Of a DNA stretch of 38,522 bases, positions 5,298-14,800 are shown piece after piece. Under the pieces are notes generated by a model. The model ran no database searches. It was given only the letters and a program-made list of their open reading frames with translations, and was not told where the DNA came from. The position numbers were made by a program, and so were the translations under genes. Each line of letters begins with the position of its first letter. Positions within the stretch are counted from its first letter, which is position 1. The stretch comes from Bacteroidaceae bacterium (GTDB lineage Bacteria > Bacteroidota > Bacteroidia > Bacteroidales > Bacteroidaceae): contig JAGCFN010000175.1 in NCBI GenBank assembly GCA_017650085.1, forward strand, positions 1 through 38,522. Reading direction: 5' to 3'.

Positions 5298-8204
5298 ATG
5301 ACCAGGAAACAGATAGCAGTAAACATAGTTCTTAGCCTTATCTGTCTTACAGTTAAAGCCAACGGTGTTATTTGGCAGATAGGCACACCAGACGGTAGTG
5401 CATCGGAGTTTGCCCTTGCTCCTAATTGCTACGAAGATTATGTAAAGTCTGATTTTGGTTATGAGGACCGCTTCTTTGTCGTCGGACATTCCACTCCGGC
5501 ACAAGACTTCTGCTATGTCCTGCCTGGCCCAAAGGACCGATGGGCTGGGACAAGCCCTACGGCAGGTGAACGTGTGCATAGCGCTATCATCTTGTTCTGC
5601 CTCAGGTATGTAAGCAAGAAAGCCCATGCCATCCTTCGCATCAGGCTTGTTGATGCCCATCCCGCTGGGTCGCTGCTCAAAGTACAGGTGGGTGAACGAA
5701 GTCAGAAATTTCAGTTGCACGGTACGTCGGGAGACGATGCTGTGATGGGGCGCTATGACCATACTCCGGGTATGACCCTTGAGGTGCCGCTCGTCGCTTC
5801 TGACCTCAGACGTGGCGACAACCTCATCACGCTCACTGTTCTTGAGGGCTCATGGGTAGTTTTTGATGCCGTGACACTTGAGGGCACAGGTCTCCGTCTG
5901 GCTGACAGCACAATCTCCAAGCACTTGCTCAAGGTTAAGTCGGCTCGCTATGATCTGTCTGACCATAAACCCAAGAAGAATGCCACCCCCGCTGACTATG
6001 TCGACACAAGTATCGGCACGGGCCATTCCCGTTGGATGATAGCTCCCGGACCATGGATGCCTTTCAGTATGGTCAAACTCAGCCCAGACAATCAAAACTC
6101 TGGATGGCAGGCGGGTTACCAGCCAAGTATCGAGTCGATCGGGTGCATGAGTCACATCCACGAATGGACGATGGCAGGCCTTGGCATGATGCCTACCAAC
6201 GGCCCGCTCCAGACGGAAGTAGGCGACGAGAAAGACCCAGATTCAGGCTATCGCTCACGCATTGACAAAAACTCCGAACAGACCCCGCTCGGTTATTATT
6301 CCGTCCGTCTCACGGATACTGATATTCAGCTCGAAGCAACGGCCACCACACGTTGTGCTATGCAACGCTACACCTTTCCCAAGGACAGGGACGGCCGTGT
6401 GATGGTGGACCTCAGCATCCCAGCCGAGTATGGTTACAAGATAGAAGATGCCGAGATACGCCAGGTGGACGAATACCGGCTTGAAGGCTATTCCCATCAG
6501 CTGACGCCAAACGTGTGGAGCCAGGATGCCCACCAGGAATATATCGTCCACTTCGTCATAGAGTTTAACGCTCCCATCATGCGTAGCGGATTTTGGATGA
6601 ACGACGAACGTTTAAAAGGCCGTCACATGAAGGGCGAACGTCTCTCCAAGGCCGGCTTCTACGTGGAGTTTGACACGAAACGTCAGCATCGCATATTGGC
6701 GCGTTCGGCCATCTCATACGTAAGCATAGATAATGCAGCACTCAATCTTGCGGAGGAACTCACGGTTCCATTCGGATGGGACTTCGATAAGGTTGTACGC
6801 TATCAACGGCAGACATGGAACGAGCTCCTTGGACGCATCGAGATAGAGACTGATGATGTCAAGGAGAAGGTGCGCTTTTATACCAACCTCTACCGTACCC
6901 TCTGTCGTAACTGCTATAGCGATGTTAACGGCGACTGGGTAGGACCAGACGAGAAGGTGCGTCGCCTTCCTGATCCGAAGCACGATATGGCGCTGGGGTG
7001 TGATGCTTTCTGGAACACATTCTGGAATCTCAATCAAGTTTGGAACCTCGTTTACCCGGAATGGAGCTCACGATGGGTGCGTTCGCAACTGGCGATGTAC
7101 GATGCTTGTGGTTGGCTGGCCAAAGGACCTGCTGGCATGGAGTATGTGCCCGTCATGGTGGGCGAGCACGAGATACCCCTCATGGTGTCTGCATGGCAGA
7201 TGGGTATCCGCGACTTTGACGGACACCATGCCTTGGAGGCTATGGTGCATCAGCAGACGTCATCAGCTCGTCATGTCGATGGCGGATTTGCAGGCAACAG
7301 AGACCTTGAGTCTTATCTAAAATATCACTATGTTCCTTGTGATAAGGGACGGTTCAGCAATACCTTGGAGTATGCCTACGATGATTGGACTGTATCGCAG
7401 ATGGCAGCCTCTCTAGGTGATACCGCGACGGAACGTATCTTCGCAGAGCGGGCCTCGTGGTGGCGCAATGCCATCAATCCGGCTAATGGCTATGCTCATC
7501 TGCGGGATAGCCTTGGACGCTTCTCTGCCGACTTCGACCCCTTCAAGTCGGGCGCCAATGCCCAATATGTGGAAGGTAACGCCTGGCAGCTCAGCTATTT
7601 TGTGCCGCAGGATGTCGATGGCCTTATCGACCTGATGGGACGCAAGGCTTTTGTGGATAGGTTGGAGTGGGGTTTCGTCAATAGTGAGCCTGTCCGTTAC
7701 AATGCACCTGGAGATGCCTATTGGGATTACCCAGTCGTGCAAGGAAATCAGCAGAGCATGCATTTTGCCTTCCTCTTTAACTGGGCTGGACGTCCCGACT
7801 TAACACAGCGCTGGACACGCTCCGTACTGGAGCGCTATTACGGCTATGGAGTGTGGAATGCCTATCTGGGTGACGAGGACCAGGGACAGATGAGCGCTTG
7901 GTTCGTCATGGCAGCTTTAGGACTCTTCCAGATAGACGGTGGCTGCCAGAAAGAACCCATATACGAGTTGGCTAGCCCGCTCTACCCCAAGACAACTATC
8001 CATCTTGGCGAGCGCTACGGACGTGGCAAGGACTTTGTTATTGAAGCACGAAACACATCAGAGGAAAATCTGTACGTCAACAAGGCTACCCTCAATGGCA
8101 AGCCCCTTACGACATTCTTTTTCCCAGCCAGCGAACTACTCAAGGGGGGCCGCCTAGTGTTGGATATGACTTCTGAATGCAAACAAACCAATGATAAAGA
8201 ATAA
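5298..8204 (+). CDS. Glycoside hydrolase family 92 alpha-mannosidase-type enzyme with N-terminal carbohydrate-binding-like domain
   Basis: This 968-residue secreted enzyme has an N-terminal hydrophobic signal (residues 4-21). Residues about 25-195 (IWQIGTPDGSASEF through NLITLTVLEGSWVVFDAVTLEG) look like the jelly-roll domain at the C-terminus of family 4 polysaccharide lyases. From about 228 the GH92 catalytic part begins (DYVDTSIGTGHSRWMIAPG). It continues through SPDNQNSGWQAGY, GCDAFWNTFWNLNQVW, and the end signature YLGDEDQGQMSAWFVMAALG, with acidic catalytic-region residues. GH92 members are calcium-dependent exo-alpha-mannosidases acting on N-glycans and mannans. The N-terminal domain order is unusual compared with the plain two-domain GH92. 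It is plus-strand and followed by the NRPS after 90 nt with its own promoter, so no functional link is implied. Confidence 0.9.
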   Translation: MTRKQIAVNIVLSLICLTVKANGVIWQIGTPDGSASEFALAPNCYEDYVKSDFGYEDRFFVVGHSTPAQDFCYVLPGPKDRWAGTSPTAGERVHSAIILFCLRYVSKKAHAILRIRLVDAHPAGSLLKVQVGERSQKFQLHGTSGDDAVMGRYDHTPGMTLEVPLVASDLRRGDNLITLTVLEGSWVVFDAVTLEGTGLRLADSTISKHLLKVKSARYDLSDHKPKKNATPADYVDTSIGTGHSRWMIAPGPWMPFSMVKLSPDNQNSGWQAGYQPSIESIGCMSHIHEWTMAGLGMMPTNGPLQTEVGDEKDPDSGYRSRIDKNSEQTPLGYYSVRLTDTDIQLEATATTRCAMQRYTFPKDRDGRVMVDLSIPAEYGYKIEDAEIRQVDEYRLEGYSHQLTPNVWSQDAHQEYIVHFVIEFNAPIMRSGFWMNDERLKGRHMKGERLSKAGFYVEFDTKRQHRILARSAISYVSIDNAALNLAEELTVPFGWDFDKVVRYQRQTWNELLGRIEIETDDVKEKVRFYTNLYRTLCRNCYSDVNGDWVGPDEKVRRLPDPKHDMALGCDAFWNTFWNLNQVWNLVYPEWSSRWVRSQLAMYDACGWLAKGPAGMEYVPVMVGEHEIPLMVSAWQMGIRDFDGHHALEAMVHQQTSSARHVDGGFAGNRDLESYLKYHYVPCDKGRFSNTLEYAYDDWTVSQMAASLGDTATERIFAERASWWRNAINPANGYAHLRDSLGRFSADFDPFKSGANAQYVEGNAWQLSYFVPQDVDGLIDLMGRKAFVDRLEWGFVNSEPVRYNAPGDAYWDYPVVQGNQQSMHFAFLFNWAGRPDLTQRWTRSVLERYYGYGVWNAYLGDEDQGQMSAWFVMAALGLFQIDGGCQKEPIYELASPLYPKTTIHLGERYGRGKDFVIEARNTSEENLYVNKATLNGKPLTTFFFPASELLKGGRLVLDMTSECKQTNDKE

Positions 8205-8212
8205 GCAAAAAT

Positions 8213-8243
8213 GTTGAGGGTTTTGAAAAAATATGTATATTTG
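8213..8243 (+). promoter_or_regulatory. Promoter of the NRPS gene
   Basis: GTTG (8213-8216, one base off TTTG), a 19-nt spacer and TATATTTG (8236-8243), a perfect TAnnTTTG. The start codon lies 52 nt downstream. It suggests the NRPS is transcribed on its own rather than from GH92. Confidence 0.65.
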
Positions 8244-8294
8244 CAGCGATAATACAAATACACTTTCCCAAATAGCAATAATTCCTTTTTTGAT

Positions 8295-11200
8295 ATGAAG
8301 TCTTATCCATTGCTCCAGTCACAGTTGGGCGTCTTTTATGACTGCATGAAATTTCCGCAGGTGATGCAGTATAACATCCCTTGCATCGTACCTTTGACCG
8401 ACGACATCGATTCCGACCGCCTTGAGGCTGCTCTGCAGACTGTCTTTCAGGTTAGGAAGGAACTGCGTATCCGTTTTTTCATCAACGAAAACGGCGAGCC
8501 TCGGCAGTATGTCGACGATAGCAAGACACTGACTATCGTGCGTCGTAAGATGACGGAAGTCGACTTCGACGACTATGCCCATCACCGCTTTTGCCGTCCC
8601 TTCGACATCATGGGCGACGAGCCGCTGATTAGGGCTGAACTTGTAACAACACCAGAAAAAACCTACCTGCTGGTTGATATTCATCATATGGTGACCGACG
8701 GAACAAGCTATTTGGTGCTTTTCCCCCAGCGAGACTTACCATTGGCATACGAAGGGAAGCCGCTGCCCCCACAGGAATACGGCATGCTGGAGGCTGCCGA
8801 AGACGAGTATGCTCGTTTGGGCGACGAGGAATACCTGCGGGCAAAGGAAGTGATGAAGGAGAAATATGCAGGCGTGGATTTGGCCACACTTTCGGCTCGT
8901 CCAGAAAATCCTGTGGGCGAGATGGGACAGGAGTCGGCCTATGTCAATAGGACAATGGTAGACAACTGGTGCAAAGAGAATGATTTTGCACCTTATCAGC
9001 TGCTTCAGGCGGCATTCAGCTATGTGCTCGCTCGACTACTGCGCGAGGAGAAGGTGGCCTTTACCACCATCTATCACGGACGTCGTGACCCGCGTGTTCG
9101 TCAGGCATACGGCATGTTTGTTCGTACTATCCCGTTTATGATGGAGATACACAAGGAACAGACCGTTCGCCAGTACATCGATGCCGTTCATACGGAAATG
9201 AAGGCTACTTTGTCGCAGCTGGCCTATCCTTTCTCGCATTTCTGCCGCGACCTAGGCGTCCACCCAGGCATCTCGTTCAACTTCACAGCTCTGCCCGGCT
9301 GGGAGGAGGAATACCACTTTGGTGACCATCATTGTCCGTTTGTTCAGCAAGACCGTGGCGACGTCTTTTATGACCTTTTGGCACACATCTTCATCGTGGG
9401 CGCGGCTGTAGCGGGCGACAACTCCTCGGAGGATGAGTATTACGACATCCGCATGGAGTCGAGTCTGGCGATGAACAGCCGCAAGACTATGCGCATGATG
9501 GCTGATGCCATCAAAGCTACCATGGAGCAGATGATGGCACATCCCGATGAGGACATCAACAGCATTAGCATCGTTAGCGACGACGAAGCCAAGCGCATCA
9601 TTAAGATAGGTATGGGCAAGGATATTGACGTAGACCTGAGCAAGACGTTCGCTAACCTCTTTACCGAACAGACGCAACGTACGCCCGATGCCCCAGCCAT
9701 AGTGGATAAGGACAGCCAGTTGACTTATGGCGAGATGGACAGGTATTCGAATGCGCTTGCCCGCCAGCTCATAGAATTTGGCGTGCAGCCCAACGACTTT
9801 GTTTGTGTCATGCTCGACAGGGTGAAGGAGTTCCCGCTGTCTGTTCTGGCCATCCACAAGGCCGGCGCTGCCTACACACCCCTCGACTTCGAGTATCCCA
9901 ACGAGCGTCTGAGCTATATGCTTGAGAATTCTGAGTCGAAGGTGCTCATCACCTCGCGAGACGTGCTGACTGCCAAGCAGGAAGAGGGCGGTTTCGATTC
10001 TGCCGCTGCCCACACATTCTTCATCGACGACTTCATGGCAGAGATCGGTTCCGCAGGTGGGTCTGTCATAACTGCACCCATCGATCTGTCTCGTCCCGAC
10101 AGTCTTGCTTATATGATATACACTTCTGGCTCTACGGGCAAGCCCAAAGGCGCCATGCTCCATCAGGCGGGTCTGCGCAATTTCATAGCTGTTGTCATCG
10201 ACATGGAGCATCTCACTGCAGCTGACCGTGTCAGCGGTCACCGCTCGTTCTCTTTCGATGCCCACATCGAAGATATGTATCCAGTACTCACACTAGGCGG
10301 CTCGTTCCACATCATGCCTACCGAGATTCGCAAGGACCTCAATGCCATCCGTCAGTTCCTTTTCGATCATCATATTACGGGTGGCGGCTACTCAACTGCC
10401 ATGACCTGCCTGCTGCTCAATACCTTTGACGACCTGCCCATCCGCTTTACGACGGGTGGTGGCGAGAAGATGGACGGTGTATATAGTGACCACATCGAGA
10501 TTATTAATGTCTATGGACCTACGGAGTGTACCGACGACACCTCTTATTATAGCATCTCGCCAGGTCAGCGCGTAGAGAACATTCCCATCGGGCAGAGTGT
10601 TGCCAACAACTGGAATTTCATCGTTGATACGGCAGGAAACCTAGTGCCACAGGGCGTAGCTGGCGAGTTGTGTTTCGCCGGCATACAAGTGGGTTGTGGC
10701 TATTGGCGGTTGCCCGAGCGTACAGCCAAGTCGTTCGTCGATTGTCCGTTCGTAAGTCACGACCGCTGGGGACGTCCCGTCCGTATGTACCATACCGGTG
10801 ACCTCTGTCGCTGGAACGAGGAGGGACAAATAGAGTACTTGGGACGTATTGACACGCAGGTGAAATTGCGCGGTTTCCGTATCGAACTGGGTGAGATTGA
10901 AAGCAAGGCACTCAACATCGAGGGTGTCCGACAGGCAGCTGCCGAGGTGCGCAAGGTGATGGGTAACGAACATCTGGTGCTTTACTACACAGTCGATGAG
11001 GGTTCGCCCATCGACGATGAGACTATTCGCTCCGCCCTTGCCGCATCGTCACTTGCCGAATACATGGTGCCAGATGCTTATATGTGCCTCGAAGCTATGC
11101 CGATGACACCCAATGGGAAGATTAACCGTAAGGTGCTGCCCGTGCCCGAGTTAAAGCGTACCATCGACTTCGTGGCGCCAGAAGGAGAGATGGAGCAACT

Positions 11201-12644
11201 CTTTGCTCGCATCTTCTCCGAGGTGCTCAACATCGAGCAGGTAGGTGCTCTTGACGATTTCTTCGAGATTGGCGGCACCAGCCTCAATGCCATCAAGATT
11301 ATTGTCGAGGCTAGCAAGCGTGGAGTGAAGATTGTCTTCAACGACCTCTTCAACCAGAAGACGCCAAGGGCTTTGGCAGCTTTCGTGACGAACCGGACGG
11401 AAGACCTCAATAGCGTCTCCCACGAAACTGAGAGCAAAGCGTCTGGACAGGGTGATGGCCCGCACGACTCTTCTGCTTTCTCCGAACTGCTCAGCAAAAA
11501 CACCCTCAATGTGTTCCGCAATGGTGAACGCCAAACCGTGGGCGACGTACTGCTGACAGGTGCTACCGGCTATTTGGGCATGCATATCCTTAACGAGTTG
11601 CTGACGTCCTACGACGTCCACATATATTGTCCTCTTCGCAAGAAATCCGGTGAAGACCCACTGCACCGCCTCAAGACCATGTTCTTCTATTATTTCGGCA
11701 AGACGGAAGCGTTTGCCCAGATTGACCAGCGTGTGACTGTGTTTGCTGCCGAAGTCACTCAGCCCGATGCCCTCGACAACTTCGACCATCGGAACCTCAC
11801 TGTTGTCAACTGCGTGGCCAACGTGAAGCACTTCTCTGCTGGCAATGACATCGAGTTGGTGAATATTGAGAGCGTACGCCACCTCATTACCTTCTGTCTG
11901 CGAACCGATTCCCGACTAATCCATATCTCCACCACTAGCATAGCAGGCCTTAGTGTCGATGGAGTGCCAGGACCTGACGTCAAGCTCACTGAGCAGGCTT
12001 TGTGGCTGGGTCAGAACATTGATGAGAACAAGTACGTCTATTCCAAATACAAAGCCGAGGAACTTGTGCTCGATGCCATCGCCCATCACGGTCTTGAAGC
12101 GAAGATAATGCGAGTCGGTAACCTCTCAGCCCGACAGAAGGACGGCGAGTTCCAAATCAACTTCAACACCAACAACTTCCTGGCTCTGCTCCGTGCCTAC
12201 GTCATCATCGGCATGGTGCCTTACGAAGCCCTAGGCAACGTGTTTGAGTTCTCTCCAATCGACGAGGTGTCGCGCGCCATCATGTTGCTTGCCACAACGC
12301 CCAAAGAGTGTACGGTGTTTCATCCCTACAACATCCATCGCCAGTATCTTGCTGACATCCTCAACGGCTTTTCTGCTGCCGGCATTACTCTGAACTATGT
12401 AGAGTCCGAAGAGTTCCAGAAGGCATTGGAGCGCATGATGGAGAATCCCGACCTAGTCACCTTGCTGCGCCCGCTGATGGCCTACAACCTGAGCAGCACC
12501 CATCAGATGCGCTGGATAGAAGCTGACAACGACTACACCACGCAAGTGCTCTACCGCTATGGTTTCCAGTGGTCTCCCACAGCCCGCGACTATGTCCATC
12601 GCTTTGTAGACACCATCATCGGCTTCGACTATTTTAACAGTTAG
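8295..12644 (+). CDS. Single-module non-ribosomal peptide synthetase, C-A-T-R
   Basis: A 1449-residue enzyme with four domains in order. The condensation domain (about 1-440) has an intact HHMVTDG at 130-136. The adenylation domain (about 450-945) has YTSGSTGKPKG at 609-619, NVYGPTE at 738-744, GRIDTQVKLRGFRIELGE and PNGKINRK. The thiolation domain has the phosphopantetheine serine S996 in GGTSL. The thioester-reductase domain (about 1085-1449) has GATGYLG at 1089-1095 and Y1249-x3-K1253. The R domain implies NAD(P)H-dependent release as an aldehyde or alcohol. The N-terminal C domain implies that an acyl or aminoacyl thioester is supplied by another carrier protein. Aligned by eye to GrsA, the binding-pocket code reads about DAEGTGVDDK, which is acidic and may favour a basic amino acid (low certainty). 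No partner NRPS or phosphopantetheinyl transferase is in the window. Confidence 0.93.
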   Translation: MKSYPLLQSQLGVFYDCMKFPQVMQYNIPCIVPLTDDIDSDRLEAALQTVFQVRKELRIRFFINENGEPRQYVDDSKTLTIVRRKMTEVDFDDYAHHRFCRPFDIMGDEPLIRAELVTTPEKTYLLVDIHHMVTDGTSYLVLFPQRDLPLAYEGKPLPPQEYGMLEAAEDEYARLGDEEYLRAKEVMKEKYAGVDLATLSARPENPVGEMGQESAYVNRTMVDNWCKENDFAPYQLLQAAFSYVLARLLREEKVAFTTIYHGRRDPRVRQAYGMFVRTIPFMMEIHKEQTVRQYIDAVHTEMKATLSQLAYPFSHFCRDLGVHPGISFNFTALPGWEEEYHFGDHHCPFVQQDRGDVFYDLLAHIFIVGAAVAGDNSSEDEYYDIRMESSLAMNSRKTMRMMADAIKATMEQMMAHPDEDINSISIVSDDEAKRIIKIGMGKDIDVDLSKTFANLFTEQTQRTPDAPAIVDKDSQLTYGEMDRYSNALARQLIEFGVQPNDFVCVMLDRVKEFPLSVLAIHKAGAAYTPLDFEYPNERLSYMLENSESKVLITSRDVLTAKQEEGGFDSAAAHTFFIDDFMAEIGSAGGSVITAPIDLSRPDSLAYMIYTSGSTGKPKGAMLHQAGLRNFIAVVIDMEHLTAADRVSGHRSFSFDAHIEDMYPVLTLGGSFHIMPTEIRKDLNAIRQFLFDHHITGGGYSTAMTCLLLNTFDDLPIRFTTGGGEKMDGVYSDHIEIINVYGPTECTDDTSYYSISPGQRVENIPIGQSVANNWNFIVDTAGNLVPQGVAGELCFAGIQVGCGYWRLPERTAKSFVDCPFVSHDRWGRPVRMYHTGDLCRWNEEGQIEYLGRIDTQVKLRGFRIELGEIESKALNIEGVRQAAAEVRKVMGNEHLVLYYTVDEGSPIDDETIRSALAASSLAEYMVPDAYMCLEAMPMTPNGKINRKVLPVPELKRTIDFVAPEGEMEQLFARIFSEVLNIEQVGALDDFFEIGGTSLNAIKIIVEASKRGVKIVFNDLFNQKTPRALAAFVTNRTEDLNSVSHETESKASGQGDGPHDSSAFSELLSKNTLNVFRNGERQTVGDVLLTGATGYLGMHILNELLTSYDVHIYCPLRKKSGEDPLHRLKTMFFYYFGKTEAFAQIDQRVTVFAAEVTQPDALDNFDHRNLTVVNCVANVKHFSAGNDIELVNIESVRHLITFCLRTDSRLIHISTTSIAGLSVDGVPGPDVKLTEQALWLGQNIDENKYVYSKYKAEELVLDAIAHHGLEAKIMRVGNLSARQKDGEFQINFNTNNFLALLRAYVIIGMVPYEALGNVFEFSPIDEVSRAIMLLATTPKECTVFHPYNIHRQYLADILNGFSAAGITLNYVESEEFQKALERMMENPDLVTLLRPLMAYNLSSTHQMRWIEADNDYTTQVLYRYGFQWSPTARDYVHRFVDTIIGFDYFNS

Positions 12645-12684
12645 AAGTTGAAGTACGACATGATGTCCGTTTGGGGCACAAAGA

Positions 12685-12725
12685 AAGGCTGGTAATTCTT
12701 GGTTGCCAGCCTTATTTGTTTTGTT
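12685..12725. terminator. Bidirectional terminator between the NRPS and GH97 genes
   Basis: An 11-bp stem with one G-T pair (arms 12685-12695 and 12703-12713) is followed on the plus strand by TTATTTGTTTTG. The minus strand ends in TTTCTTTGTG. It closes both convergent genes. Hairpin and flanks closely resemble the terminator after tRNA-Leu(CAG) at 2155-2192, including the preceding GGGCACAAA. Confidence 0.85.
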
Positions 12726-12738
12726 TCGTGGAAGTTGA

Positions 12739-14796
12739 TCAGAACAAAACCGCTCCGCCGTTAGGCAGGACGGTCAACTTCACATTGCCTTTTTTGTCTG
12801 CTTTCAAGGGCAGCGACACAGTATTACTTATATTGCCTTCATCTGTGATGAGGTCCTTAACATTATATTTATTGACATCGAGCGACAAATTGAGCGGCTC
12901 ATTTTGGGCATTGAGAGCGGCGATGTACCATTGATCTGCATGTCTGCGTGCCAGGACAACATACTTCCCGGGGTAGCCGTCGATGAAGCGTGTCTCGTCC
13001 CAAGTTGTGGGAACCTGCTTCATGAAGTCAATTTCGAATTGAGGTTGTTCTGTAAGGTTGCGAGGTGTGAGTGCGAAGTTCTGCCCGCTCGACTGGAAGA
13101 CGATGGCTGTAGCGAGTTCAAAGGCATCAGAAGTGCGACGCGTATTGCCCTTGTCTGGGTCTTTGTGGAGACGTTTCTGAAGGACTGTTCCGCCGTATTC
13201 CATTGAGCCCACAGCATTGCGAACGAAGGGATGAAGGCAAGCATGGCGCGCTTCCATCTCGCAGAAACCTTGGCTGAAATAAAGGTTCTCGCTGGCCAAG
13301 ACGGCTTCCGAACTGCAATAGTTGGGGTACATCTTCTCCCAACCACGCGGCAGAGTGCAGCCGTGGAAGATGACCTGAATGCCAAAGTCATTAGCGTCGG
13401 AGAGGATGGCTTCATAGAGACGCATAGTCTCTTGCTTGTCGCCGCCGAAGAAGTCCACCTTGATGCCAGCCACACCACCATCGTGGAGCCACTTCATTTC
13501 CTTCTTTCGGACGATAGGGTTGTGCATGCATTGACGGGCACTTTGAGGTGCGTTGTTCCATCCGCCATTACTGTTGTACCATACCCATGGCCGTACACCT
13601 TTCTCCTTGCAGTAGGCAAAGAGTTTCTCCATGCCCGTACGTCCGATGTTCTCATACCAACCGCCATCGATGAGGCACCCTTCCCAACCGAGATTCGCGG
13701 CGAGGTCGATGAACTTCACCTGGTCGTCGTAGTTGATGCTCGCATCTTGCCAGATAATCCACGACCAAGTGTTGCGCGAGCCCTTATAGTCGATGCTTGG
13801 TTCATAGAGTTGTTCCACGACGTCCCACGTAATGGTGGTCTCCACGATGGGCTTCAGCGTTGGTCCGAAGGTAATGGTACGATAAGGCGTCCATTGCGTC
13901 ATCCAGTCGTAGGGAGAGATGTTGCAGTCGGCGAGTCCCAACTGAGCGCCTGTGCTGCCGAAGCCATTGTTTTCTCCCTCCATGGGGAAGGCGATGGTGA
14001 AGAGGCCGTCAGGTGTGGCATCGCTGAGATGGCTTCCACAATAGTTGCTGCTAACGCCTGTCTCGCTTATTAAGAGCCAGCCTTTGTCGCCTTCATGGAA
14101 GAGGCAAGGGAAGGTCCAACCTTTTCCGTATTGACTGCGCTTAGTGATGGGTTCGTCCCAGATGTATCCCTCTTCGTAACTTGGCTTTGTTTGCATCCAT
14201 CCCACCATCGGGTCGCTTTGCGGACAGATAAAGGCTGTGGCATCCGTTGGCAGACGGAAGCCTGATGCCTCGCCCGTTACGACGATTGCCGTGGTTTGGC
14301 TTCCTTGTCCTTGCATGATGCGGTAACTGTAGGCGATGTTATTGTTGAAGACTCGGAACCCGACCATCATCATCAGTTTTCGCTTTTTTGCTTCAGGATT
14401 GGTGAACATGAGGACGAGGCCGTTTTCCTCTGAGTTGATCTCGCTCTGCTTGCTTTGGCGCAAGTGATACTGCTGCTTATGCGTTCCTCCTTCAGGTCGT
14501 TCCTCTTGAATGAAAGTGAGGTCTTTGCTCAGGTCGGCCACGTTGGTGTAGAGCCCGAGCGGCGAGTCAAGGAGCATCGGCACGTCGAGCGTGTCTGGCA
14601 CGGCTCCCTTTTTCTTCGCTTTAACGAGTTGGCGATAGCCGGCAGAATAGGTGAGTCGGCCGTCTTCGAGTTTCACATCGAGATAGGTAAGACCGTCTGG
14701 TGACAGAATTCTCTCTTTCTTCGCCATCATGCAGAGAGGCAGAAGAAGCATGGACAAAAGTGTCCATTTCGCACTAATAAGGTTTCGTTTTAACAT
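12739..14796 (-). CDS. Glycoside hydrolase family 97 enzyme
   Basis: With the start at 14796 (MLKRNLISAKWTLLSMLLL, a signal peptide) the protein has 685 residues. The longer frame to 14898 would overlap the preceding ligase gene. The N-terminal beta-sandwich (LSPDGLTYLDVKLEDGRLTY) and the barrel (GWEGCLIDGGWYENIG, GVRPWVWYNSNGGW, GIKVDFFGGDKQ, HGCTLPRGWEKMYPN, CSSEAVLASE) are those of GH97. D448 in KVDFF fits the nucleophile of the retaining, alpha-galactosidase-like branch, and E497 could be the acid/base; the inverting SusB branch lacks that Asp. The gene begins 4 nt after the stop of the AMP-ligase gene, so it is translated from the same message, which is odd for a secreted hydrolase and may be chance adjacency. 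Confidence 0.88.
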   Translation of the reverse strand: MLKRNLISAKWTLLSMLLLPLCMMAKKERILSPDGLTYLDVKLEDGRLTYSAGYRQLVKAKKKGAVPDTLDVPMLLDSPLGLYTNVADLSKDLTFIQEERPEGGTHKQQYHLRQSKQSEINSEENGLVLMFTNPEAKKRKLMMMVGFRVFNNNIAYSYRIMQGQGSQTTAIVVTGEASGFRLPTDATAFICPQSDPMVGWMQTKPSYEEGYIWDEPITKRSQYGKGWTFPCLFHEGDKGWLLISETGVSSNYCGSHLSDATPDGLFTIAFPMEGENNGFGSTGAQLGLADCNISPYDWMTQWTPYRTITFGPTLKPIVETTITWDVVEQLYEPSIDYKGSRNTWSWIIWQDASINYDDQVKFIDLAANLGWEGCLIDGGWYENIGRTGMEKLFAYCKEKGVRPWVWYNSNGGWNNAPQSARQCMHNPIVRKKEMKWLHDGGVAGIKVDFFGGDKQETMRLYEAILSDANDFGIQVIFHGCTLPRGWEKMYPNYCSSEAVLASENLYFSQGFCEMEARHACLHPFVRNAVGSMEYGGTVLQKRLHKDPDKGNTRRTSDAFELATAIVFQSSGQNFALTPRNLTEQPQFEIDFMKQVPTTWDETRFIDGYPGKYVVLARRHADQWYIAALNAQNEPLNLSLDVNKYNVKDLITDEGNISNTVSLPLKADKKGNVKLTVLPNGGAVLF

Positions 14797-14800
14797 ATTC

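Noticed and set aside
9252..10265. Long minus-strand open frame of 337 codons opposite the NRPS
   Set aside because: It lies wholly inside the adenylation and condensation coding sequence, shows no domain pattern, and is explained by codon bias of the real gene.
3932..14796. Polysaccharide utilisation locus
   Set aside because: GH43, GH92 and GH97 genes are present, but they are on different strands and units and there is no SusC/SusD pair, hybrid two-component regulator or ECF sigma/anti-sigma pair.
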